Below are positions 44,861 to 52,680 of a stretch of DNA of 64,000 nucleotides, one piece after another. Every line of letters starts with the position of its first letter. The first letter of the stretch is position 1. The notes under the pieces are model-generated. The model searched no databases. It was not told the DNA's origin and saw only the letters and a list, made by a program, of their open reading frames with translations. A program made the translations under genes and the position numbers. Origin of the DNA: Pseudomonas alloputida (GTDB lineage Bacteria; Pseudomonadota; Gammaproteobacteria; Pseudomonadales; Pseudomonadaceae); contig NZ_CP128540.1 in NCBI RefSeq assembly GCF_021283545.2, positions 561,501-625,500 on the forward strand. Reading direction: 5' to 3'.

Positions 44861-46971
44861 CCGAACAGAACCACAACCCAACCAACACTTACACGGTGCC
44901 ATCGGTATCCATCACCACGGCGCACACCGGGGCTTCCAGCAAAGCCAATGAGTTGGGCATGCGTACCATGCAGGAGCGCGCCTATACCAAGCGCGGCGAA
45001 CAGTACCTGCTGATCAAATCGCCCCCGGCATCGGGCAAGTCCCGCGCACTGATGTTTATCGCCCTGGACAAGCTGCATAACCAGGGCCTGCAACAGGCAA
45101 TTGTCGTGGTGCCGGAGCGTTCCATTGGAGGCAGCTTCGCCGATGAGCAGCTGAGCAAGTTTGGTTTTTACTGGGACTGGCAAGTGGCTCCACAGTGGAA
45201 CCTATGCAATGCTCCTGGCATCGATGAACCGCGAGTGGCCAAATCCAAGGTGGAAGCCGTACGCGCTTTCCTGAAAAGCACTGACAAGACACTGGTCTGC
45301 ACCCATGCCACCTTCCGCTTTGCCGTGGAAGACCTAGGTATCGAAGCCTTCGACAACCGCCTGATCGCCATCGACGAATTCTACCACGTTTCCGCCAACC
45401 CGGACAACAAGTTGGGCGGCCAGCTAAGCGCGTTTATCGGCCGCGATAAAGTGCATTTGGTGGCCATGACGGGCTCTTATTTCCGTGGCGACAGCGAGGC
45501 CGTGCTGGCCCCGGCGGAAGAAGCCAGGTTCGAGACGGTGACTTACACCTACTACGAGCAGCTCAACGGCTACCGCTGGCTCAAGTCGCTGGACATCGGG
45601 TACTTCTTCTATACCGGCAAGTATGTGGATGCCGTCGCCAAGGTGCTGGACCCAGCACTGAAAACCATCATCCATATTCCCAATGTGAATGCCCGCGAAA
45701 GCCTCAAAGACAAGGAGCGCGAGGTTAACGAGATCATGAGCGCGCTTGGCGAATGGCAGGGCGTTGACCCGACCACCGGCTTCCACCTCATCAAAACCAA
45801 GGACGGTCGCACGCTGAAAGTGGCAGACCTGGTGGATGACAGCGACGCGTCCAGGCGCTCCAAAGTGCTTAGTGCACTGAAAGACCCTGCGCAGAAGAAC
45901 AACCGCGACAACGTGGATGTGATCATCGCACTGGGCATGGCGAAGGAAGGCTTTGACTGGATCTGGTGTGAACATGCACTGACCATTGGCTACCGCAGTA
46001 GCCTGACCGAAATCGTGCAGATCATTGGCCGCGCAACGCGTGATGCTGAGGGTAAGGAACGCTCACGCTTCACCAACCTGATCGCCGAACCCACTGCCGA
46101 TCAAGCCGCTGTTGCTGAGGCGGTGAACGATATGCTCAAGGCCATTTCCGCCAGCTTGCTGATGGAACAGGTGCTGGCCCCGCGCTATGAGTTCACCCCG
46201 AAAGATACAGGGCCGAAAGAGGGTTTCACTTATGGGCCTGATGGTTATCAACCAGGCGGCACCAACTTGGGTGTGAATGAAACCACAGGCCAGTATCATG
46301 TCGAGATCAACGGGCTGATCACGCCGCAAAGCGCAGAAGCTACGCGCATCTGCAAGGAAGATTTGAACGAAGTGGTGACCAACTTCCTGCAGGACAAAAC
46401 CGTGCTGGAACGCGGCCTTTTCGACAAGGAAAACACCCTGCCCGAAGAGCTGACCCAACTGCGCATGGGCAAGATCGTACGCGAGCGCTACCCAGACTTG
46501 AGCGACGTCGATCAGGAAGCTATCCGCCAGCACGCCATCGCGGCCATGAACATTACCCAACAGGCCAAGTTGGCCTTGGGGCAGGCCGATGCAAACGGTG
46601 GTGACACAGTACAAGGCAGTACAGCGCTGCTAGATGGCGTGCGCAAGTTTGTCAATGTACGCGAACTGGACATTGACCTGATCGACCGCATCAATCCATT
46701 CGATGCCGCCTATGCGGTGCTGGCGAAAGCGATGGATGAGAAATCCTTGCGCCAGGTGCAAGCCAGCATTGCGGCCAAGAAGGTAAGCATTCCCGAAGAC
46801 GAAGCTCGTGAGCTGGCAAAGCGTGCTCTGCAGTTCAAAATCGAACGTGGTCGCCTGCCTGACATCAACTCCGCAGATGCCTGGGAAAAACGCATGGCTG
46901 AAGGTGTTACCGCGCTGGCACGCTACCGCGCCCAAGCCAAAGCGGCGCAGGGAGAGTCCGCCAATGGCTGA
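44857..46971 (+). CDS. Superfamily 2 DEAD/DEAH-type helicase
   Basis: 704 aa. Walker A is SPPASGKS (residues 55-62), motif II is DEFY (173-176) in place of DEAD/DEAH, motif III is in AMTGS, and motif VI is QIIGRATRD (388-396). The C-terminal about 270 residues are helical and not assigned. Helicases of this type translocate DNA in type I, III and ISP restriction enzymes. The 3' end overlaps the GIY-YIG gene by 8 bases. Confidence 0.88.
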   Translation: MTEQNHNPTNTYTVPSVSITTAHTGASSKANELGMRTMQERAYTKRGEQYLLIKSPPASGKSRALMFIALDKLHNQGLQQAIVVVPERSIGGSFADEQLSKFGFYWDWQVAPQWNLCNAPGIDEPRVAKSKVEAVRAFLKSTDKTLVCTHATFRFAVEDLGIEAFDNRLIAIDEFYHVSANPDNKLGGQLSAFIGRDKVHLVAMTGSYFRGDSEAVLAPAEEARFETVTYTYYEQLNGYRWLKSLDIGYFFYTGKYVDAVAKVLDPALKTIIHIPNVNARESLKDKEREVNEIMSALGEWQGVDPTTGFHLIKTKDGRTLKVADLVDDSDASRRSKVLSALKDPAQKNNRDNVDVIIALGMAKEGFDWIWCEHALTIGYRSSLTEIVQIIGRATRDAEGKERSRFTNLIAEPTADQAAVAEAVNDMLKAISASLLMEQVLAPRYEFTPKDTGPKEGFTYGPDGYQPGGTNLGVNETTGQYHVEINGLITPQSAEATRICKEDLNEVVTNFLQDKTVLERGLFDKENTLPEELTQLRMGKIVRERYPDLSDVDQEAIRQHAIAAMNITQQAKLALGQADANGGDTVQGSTALLDGVRKFVNVRELDIDLIDRINPFDAAYAVLAKAMDEKSLRQVQASIAAKKVSIPEDEARELAKRALQFKIERGRLPDINSADAWEKRMAEGVTALARYRAQAKAAQGESANG

Positions 46972-48139
46972 TATGAACGATGACGATCTGCTGGACGCGC
47001 TGGGGGTAGAAGTCCCCTCGCTCAAGACAGCCAATCGAACCCCACGCGAAGAGCGCATCATCACCGGCTTCGAGGATATTCTGCGCTTTTATCAGGCACA
47101 CGGTCGCGCGCCACTGCATGGTGAAGACCGCGATATTTTCGAGCGTTTGTACGCCGTACGCCTGGATCAGCTGCGCAAATTGCCGGAAGCGCAAACCCTA
47201 CTGGCTGAGCTAGATGGCCCCGACCTGCTGTCCGGCACTGTAGCGCTGGATGTGGATGACCTAGACGAGGACGCCTTGCTGGCCGAGCTGGGTGTTGGCG
47301 GTGAACCCGCAGACCAGGACGACATCACCGTGCTGCGTCTTGTACGCTCCAGCACTGAAAAACGTGCAGCTGAGGAAATCGCCGACCGTACGCCATGTGC
47401 GGATTTTGACAAGTTCCAACCGCTGTTCGAGCAGGCTGAGAGGGATCTGAAATCTGACGTTCGCAAAACTCTGCGCTTTGGTCGCGATGCCAGCATTGAA
47501 GCTGGGAACTACTTCATCGTTGGCGGGCAGTTAGCCTACGTGGCAGAAATCGGCGAAACCATCAAGGCACCCAATGGTGAAAGCGATGCGCGCCTGCGCG
47601 TCATTTACGCCAACGGTACGGAAAGCAACTTGTTGCGTCGTTCGCTCCAACGGGCGCTTTACAAAGATGACACCGGTCGGCGAGTAACCGATCCGGACAT
47701 GGGACCGTTGTTTGGCAATGCTCCAGAGCCCGACGACATGGAGAGCGGGACTATCTATGTACTGCGGAGCCTGTCTAGCCACCCATTCGTGGCCGAGCAC
47801 CGCGAGCTGATCCACAAGATCGGCGTGACCGGCGGTAAAGTGGAGGCGCGCATTGCTGGCGCGGAAAAAGATGCGACCTATCTGCTTGCCGACGTGGAGG
47901 TTGTCGCCACCTACAAGCTGCATAATCTGAACCGCACTAGGCTGGAAAACATCTTCCACCGTCTGTTCGGTGGGGCTCAACTCGACTTGACCATCGAAGA
48001 TCGCTTCGGCCATCCGGTCAAACCGAGGGAGTGGTTTCTAGTACCCCTACATGTAATTGACGAAGCGGTTGAGCGCATTCGGGATGGGTCGGTTACCGAT
48101 GTGGTTTACGATCCCCACTCGGCTCGCCTGGTCAGCTAA
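46964..48139 (+). CDS. GIY-YIG (T5orf172-type) nuclease-domain protein
   Basis: 391 aa from MADMNDDDLL, with GGGAG upstream; a longer reading inside the helicase gene is not supported. The first about 120 residues are acidic. The C-terminal domain has TIYVLRS (about 263-269), HKIGVT (284-289) and a downstream Glu in LENIFH (E328), the three landmarks of GIY-YIG nucleases in T5orf172 spacing. It is the last gene of the four-gene operon and is followed by a large hairpin. Confidence 0.83.
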   Translation: MADMNDDDLLDALGVEVPSLKTANRTPREERIITGFEDILRFYQAHGRAPLHGEDRDIFERLYAVRLDQLRKLPEAQTLLAELDGPDLLSGTVALDVDDLDEDALLAELGVGGEPADQDDITVLRLVRSSTEKRAAEEIADRTPCADFDKFQPLFEQAERDLKSDVRKTLRFGRDASIEAGNYFIVGGQLAYVAEIGETIKAPNGESDARLRVIYANGTESNLLRRSLQRALYKDDTGRRVTDPDMGPLFGNAPEPDDMESGTIYVLRSLSSHPFVAEHRELIHKIGVTGGKVEARIAGAEKDATYLLADVEVVATYKLHNLNRTRLENIFHRLFGGAQLDLTIEDRFGHPVKPREWFLVPLHVIDEAVERIRDGSVTDVVYDPHSARLVS

Positions 48140-48161
48140 AGGCACTGATGAGGTATAGCGA

Positions 48162-48205
48162 TGACTAGATTGATGTCGCGCGCTTGCGCGACATCAATCT
48201 AGTCA
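48162..48205 (+). terminator. Perfect 20-bp hairpin after the restriction-like operon
   Basis: The 20-base arms 48162-48181 and 48186-48205 are exact reverse complements, with a 4-base GCTT loop. It lies 22 bases after the GIY-YIG stop. No U tract follows on the plus strand. It is a strong structure that probably defines the transcript 3' end; a recombination or protein-binding role is also possible. Confidence 0.6.
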
Positions 48206-48449
48206 GGTGCGTTCAAACATTCCGTTCGCCTCAATCGAACCGTTTTTTGCTGGGGCAATTTGAACTGATAATCTAGCCTATTGTTTTTGAAGGGTATTTT
48301 TTTTTGGATGGTATCCAATAGGAATACCCCTCGGCGGGCAAAGCGTACTGCTGTGGGCTGAGGATCGTATGCGTTACTCCGTCGAAACGTTAGGCTGGTA
48401 TCTACTCCAGCAATAGATGCTGCTATCGCGTCCGGCGGCTCTCGATCGA
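48206..48449. other. Non-coding gap between the hairpin and the IS
   Basis: About 240 AT-richer bases with no convincing frame; the 88-aa minus-strand frame crossing it enters the IS end and has no domain. Nothing else recognised. Confidence 0.5.
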
Positions 48450-49775
48450 GGCTGTGTAAAAACACTTTCGTGCAAATGCAGCAATCAAAATAGGCGCGAA
48501 AATCACGTCCCTACGTAAAATCCAGGTCAGATGACTAACCGAATGCCTGCCGATTTAACGTAGAAGCGAGGACTTAAGGATGCTCCGATCAACTTGGCGA
48601 GCGGCGGTGGAAAACCGTAATTTGTCAGCACACGGCGCTATTTCCTGAAAACGGCGTGATGCAGCGTGAGTTGAGAGCGTTTTTCGCCACGTTTCCCGTA
48701 TTAAGCGCGCAACTCACCCATACCCATCAGTTGTTTTCGAGCCATCCACAGGTTCGACAGGGCAAACAGCGTGGTCAACTGAGCCGTGTTTTTCATCAGC
48801 CCACGAAAGCGTACTTTCACGTAACCAAACTGGCGTTTGATGACCCGAAACGGATGCTCAACCTTGGCGCGTGTCTGCGCTTTGCAGTACTCGATCTTGC
48901 GCTTGGTTTTGTACAGCAGGCTGCGTTTGTTCAGCTTGGAATACGTGCTGCGCCGAGCCGCGATTTGCCAGATCACGTTACGTTTTTCATGCTCATCACG
49001 CTTCTCGACACCGGTGTAGCCAGCGTCCGCATAAACCGCGTTTTCTTCCCCGTGGAGCAGTTCGGCGACTTGCGTGACATCGGCAATGTTGGCGGCGGTG
49101 CCATGGACGTGATGAACCAGTCCAGACTCAGAGTCAGCGCCGATATGCGCCTTCATACCGAAGAAATACTGGTTCCCTTTCTTTGTCTGATGCATTTCGG
49201 GATCGCGCTTGCCGTCTTTGTTCTTGGTCGAGCTGGGGGCATGAATAATGGTAGCGTCGACGATGGTGCCTTGGCGCAGCGACAGGCCTTTGTCCTGCAA
49301 ATAACCGTTGATGATCGCGAGAATTGCAGGCGCCAGTTGATGCTTCTCCAGCAGGTGCCGGAAGTTCATGATCGTGGTGTCCTCCGGGATCGGTGCACTC
49401 AACGTCAGGCGTGCAAACTGGCGCATGGGGGTAATTTCGTAGAGCGCTTCTTCCATTGCCGGATCGCTCAGGGAGAACCAGTTCTGCAACAGATGAATCC
49501 GCAGCATGGTTTCCAGCGGGTAGGGTTTTCTACCACCACCGGCCTTGGGGTAGAACGGCTCGATTAGGCCCAACAGATCTGTCCAGGGTACGACCTGATC
49601 CATCTCAGCGAGGAAGCGTTCGCGGCGTGTCTGCTTGCGCTTGCCGGCATATTCGAAATCGGAAAAGCTCATCTGGCTCATGGGCGGCTCGGATCAGGTG
49701 GTCAGGCGTATTTCAGCACATTTGAAGACTTGTTCGGAGATTCCTTAAAAGCGACGTCTGTGTTTTTACACAGCC
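48450..49775 (-). mobile_element. IS5-family insertion sequence
   Basis: Terminal inverted repeats share GGCTGTGTAAAAACAC (left 48450-48465, right 49760-49775 inverted). The enclosed 1.33 kb has one transposase gene. Flanking tetranucleotides are TCGA and TGGA, so a target duplication is imperfect or absent. The left 250 bases after the transposase stop are non-coding. It lies between the two putative defence operons. Confidence 0.8.
48701..49681 (-). CDS. IS5-family transposase
   Basis: 326 aa. MSFSDFEYAGKRKQTRRERFLAEMDQVVPW is the DUF772-type N-terminus of IS5 transposases. The DDE core is visible: D in IVDATII, D in YADAGYTG, and E in the C-terminal HPFRVIKRQFG region, which supplies the preceding Glu-containing VEHPFR. 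The frame is intact from end to end, so the element may still be active. Confidence 0.93.
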   Translation of the reverse strand: MSQMSFSDFEYAGKRKQTRRERFLAEMDQVVPWTDLLGLIEPFYPKAGGGRKPYPLETMLRIHLLQNWFSLSDPAMEEALYEITPMRQFARLTLSAPIPEDTTIMNFRHLLEKHQLAPAILAIINGYLQDKGLSLRQGTIVDATIIHAPSSTKNKDGKRDPEMHQTKKGNQYFFGMKAHIGADSESGLVHHVHGTAANIADVTQVAELLHGEENAVYADAGYTGVEKRDEHEKRNVIWQIAARRSTYSKLNKRSLLYKTKRKIEYCKAQTRAKVEHPFRVIKRQFGYVKVRFRGLMKNTAQLTTLFALSNLWMARKQLMGMGELRA

Positions 49776-50022
49776 TGGATCCAGAGCGGACTCGTTCAAT
49801 CGATCAGCGAGTCGCTTGAGATCTCGTGTCTATCAGCGTCAGCCGCGCCCGCCTCACCTTGAGGAACCCTATCCCTCGCTGCTTAGCTCCTTTTCATTCA
49901 TACTGAACTGCCATCATCCAGCACTGGGAAATAGTGATCAGCGCCAAGCCCGCTACATATCGAGGTGGATTGATCTCACCCATTGAAGGGTTTTTCAGGG
50001 ACAGAGAAGAGGAAGTGGAGCC
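49776..50022 (+). other. Promoter region of the SMC/nuclease operon
   Basis: About 250 bases between the IS and the first gene. No operator or small gene was recognised. Because the IS lies immediately upstream, part of the original promoter may have been displaced. Confidence 0.45.
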
Positions 50023-50700
50023 ATGATTGAGCTCGGTTCAAGCGCTGGGCAGCAGGACGTGTCGAGTCAGACGGGGCATGCCTACCGCGACGCTTTGCGC
50101 TTATTGTTCATCCTTGTGCGAGGCAGTGCTTCCATCACACCGGCCAGCGATGGCTGGGACCGCGCGTTCTATGGTGAGAAAAGAGCACTGGCAATTGACT
50201 TCTGGATCCGCTATCCAGACTACCTTGCCGACCAGCTACTGAGTCTCTACGCACGCACACAGGACACTGCCTTACTGGATGCTGCCCGTCATATCTTCGA
50301 CTCAGATGAGCCGGATGTCCGCATCGTCAAGATGATTCGTTGGCGGCGTGGCGCCTACGATGATCTCCAGCAATCTTTGTCCATCCTTGGATATCGTGGC
50401 CTTGCCAAGTCTATGAAGCGTAAGCTCGCGAACGGTAAGTACCAGTACGAATATCTGACCGGACCGCTGGCCCGCGAATTTCTTCAGCAAGCACTCTCAG
50501 ATCAACCCGCACTTTCTTGGTATGAAACGCAAACCAACCTTGCGTTACTGGTTGCCCAAGATAAGAGCGGTACCGCGCTGAAAGATATTCACTACGCAGA
50601 CGATGACTATGCCTCTACTCCTTATGGTGCGGTCATCCCCTCCATCAAAAGCCGTGTGCTACAACGCATGAGCGGCATTCTTGAAAAGCAAAGCGTATGA
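50023..50700 (+). CDS. Unrecognised 225-aa protein, first gene of the SMC/nuclease operon
   Basis: Preceded by GGAAGTGGAG at good spacing. The predicted protein is soluble and mostly helical (YRDALRLLFILVRG, FWIRYPDYLADQLLSLYART), with no signal, membrane segment or catalytic motif I can identify. It ends with an ATGA overlap to the ATPase gene. By size and position it resembles the small middle subunits of ABC-three-component and Lamassu-type systems (LmuC), but I see no sequence proof. Confidence 0.75.
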   Translation: MIELGSSAGQQDVSSQTGHAYRDALRLLFILVRGSASITPASDGWDRAFYGEKRALAIDFWIRYPDYLADQLLSLYARTQDTALLDAARHIFDSDEPDVRIVKMIRWRRGAYDDLQQSLSILGYRGLAKSMKRKLANGKYQYEYLTGPLAREFLQQALSDQPALSWYETQTNLALLVAQDKSGTALKDIHYADDDYASTPYGAVIPSIKSRVLQRMSGILEKQSV

Positions 50701-52670
50701 CCGACAAGAAAGATGGCATGACCGTTGGTGAGTGGCATCAGGCCATAGCCCAAAAGGCCAAATCTACGCCAGAAGCAATAGCGACTGCACTCGACAATTT
50801 GAACATTCGCCCCAAGCCTGTCCTCCCTCGGGTACGGACGCTGAACCTAGTGTCAGTTCGCATGGAAGGCGTCAAGCATGAGAAAGAGCAGCAAACGCCC
50901 TTTACTTTCGATTGGTCTGGCCTCAGTGGCGGCCTTTGGGCACTTCTCTCAGAAGGGAACTCGAAAGGAAAATCGAGCACACTTGCAGTGGTCAGGGCTG
51001 CTTTGCAAGGGCGCTTCCCGGGGAAGATCAAGCGTGATGTCTGGAGCTGGATAGAAGGCCTTCGAGTGGAGTTTGAGATCGACGGTGTTCCCTACATCAC
51101 TTCGCTACGCAAGCATGTAGGCGAGACAGACGAAACCGTCGCACAAGCATCACTGGTTCGACGGAGTGACGGCACCGAGCTTTCCCTCTACGAGGGCCTT
51201 GCGGGTGAGAAACTGAGCGAAGCCATTGAGGCCGTATTCATGGATGAACTCGGCTTTGATCGTTTTCAAGCTTTCCGATCAGCAAAAGCGACTGTGGTTG
51301 AACACGGCTGGTCCTCTATGTCCTCTGCGCTATTCATCGCTGGGCCTGGATCAGCCGTTTTCGGTGATCACACTGAGGATGGACTGCCTATACGCCTCAT
51401 CCAAATGTTCATCGGTCTGCCTTGGGTATCGACCTACACGGCCATCTCGACAGCGCACAAGCGTTTGAAGAGTGAGCATGAAAAGGCAAAAGGTACCAAT
51501 GCGACCGAGACGCTTAAGATTCGAACCCGACTGGCTGAGCTCGAGGGTCAGAAGAAGGATAAGCAGACCCGACTTGCGGCGCTGCCCAGTCGGCACGAGA
51601 TGCGGACTCAAATCAATATATTGGATCAGCAACTGGCCGCATCGCAAGCCACTGTCGTTGCGCGTCGAACCGAGCTGAATATTGCGCAAACCTTGGCCAA
51701 TGAATCCTCGGTTGCGCACCTCAACGCTCGCCGTCTTTTGCAGCAAGCCAAAGACGACCTTGCTGCGGGGTACGTTTTCAGAAAGCTGCAACCATTCTGC
51801 TGTCCTGCCTGTGAAGCCTCTTTCAAACCAGGGCGATTTACTGAAGCAAACACTCGAGCCTGTGGCTTATGTGGGGATGTCGATACTGACCACGACTCGT
51901 CCGACATGGATGGCCTGACTCATTTGGAAGCGGCCGTGGCAGATTCAGGCCAAGTGCGTGATAGTGCGGAGCAAGCGTTGCAACACGTACAATCCACGCT
52001 TCGAAATGCAGAAGGCAGTCGTGATTCTGTTCATCAACGCCTGTCCGAGATATCAGCAACGCTCTCAGCCAGCGATGAATCCGACCAACTATCGCGCGAA
52101 ATCGTCGGACTTGAAGCGCGAATCGAGGAGTTAGGGGCCATGCTTGCTGGGCCTGCGGAGACAACCTTCGATGAAGACGAAACTTTGCGCATGCTCAGTG
52201 CAGCAGAGGCGGTGACCAAATGCGCAATGGAGTCGCTTCAAGCAGAAATTATGAAAGAGGTCGGCGATCAGATCTTTAACCTGGCCGAGCGGTTTGGTGT
52301 TCGCAACCTGGAGGAGTTTTCATTCAAGGCTCATCGAATGGATCTGCGTCAGGGTGGCGTTAATGTCACATTCACCGGCTTGAATGCGGGGGAAAATCTT
52401 CGCATACGTGTCGCGGCAGCACTGGCCACTCTTCAGGTTGCTCGATCGCGCGGTTATGGCAGGCATCCGGGGCTTCTTGTATTGGACTCGCCAGCAGCAT
52501 CGGAAATGAGCGTTGCAGATTTCGCTGCTTTAATTGAGGCGGTGAGTAAAACCGTGGAAGAGATACCTGGCATCCAAGTCATTGTCGGTGCCCTTGCACG
52601 CCCAGAGCTTGATTCAGTTATACCTTTGGATAGACGCAGAGTGGCCATCGGCAGCGATACGCTCTTCTAG
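50697..52670 (+). CDS. Rad50/SMC-like ATPase with a paired-CxxC insert
   Basis: 657 aa. The P-loop EGNSKGKS (86-93) replaces the first Gly of the GxxxxGKS motif with Glu. A long coiled-coil region (about 250-540) is interrupted by C369-x2-C372 and C389-x2-C392, a zinc ribbon in the place where Rad50 has its hook. The C-terminal ATPase half has LLVLDSP with D597, where the usual catalytic Glu after the Walker B Asp is Ser. Such proteins tether or sense DNA. It is coupled to the genes before it (ATGA overlap) and after it (10-base gap). Confidence 0.82.
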   Translation: MTDKKDGMTVGEWHQAIAQKAKSTPEAIATALDNLNIRPKPVLPRVRTLNLVSVRMEGVKHEKEQQTPFTFDWSGLSGGLWALLSEGNSKGKSSTLAVVRAALQGRFPGKIKRDVWSWIEGLRVEFEIDGVPYITSLRKHVGETDETVAQASLVRRSDGTELSLYEGLAGEKLSEAIEAVFMDELGFDRFQAFRSAKATVVEHGWSSMSSALFIAGPGSAVFGDHTEDGLPIRLIQMFIGLPWVSTYTAISTAHKRLKSEHEKAKGTNATETLKIRTRLAELEGQKKDKQTRLAALPSRHEMRTQINILDQQLAASQATVVARRTELNIAQTLANESSVAHLNARRLLQQAKDDLAAGYVFRKLQPFCCPACEASFKPGRFTEANTRACGLCGDVDTDHDSSDMDGLTHLEAAVADSGQVRDSAEQALQHVQSTLRNAEGSRDSVHQRLSEISATLSASDESDQLSREIVGLEARIEELGAMLAGPAETTFDEDETLRMLSAAEAVTKCAMESLQAEIMKEVGDQIFNLAERFGVRNLEEFSFKAHRMDLRQGGVNVTFTGLNAGENLRIRVAAALATLQVARSRGYGRHPGLLVLDSPAASEMSVADFAALIEAVSKTVEEIPGIQVIVGALARPELDSVIPLDRRRVAIGSDTLF

Positions 52671-52680
52671 GGACTAAGGG

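Noticed and set aside
48199..48465. 88-aa minus-strand frame next to the IS
   Set aside because: Runs across the IS terminal repeat and has no ribosome-binding site or recognisable domain.
48656..49567. 303-aa plus-strand frame inside the IS
   Set aside because: Antisense to the IS5-type transposase, which has an intact DDE-type frame.
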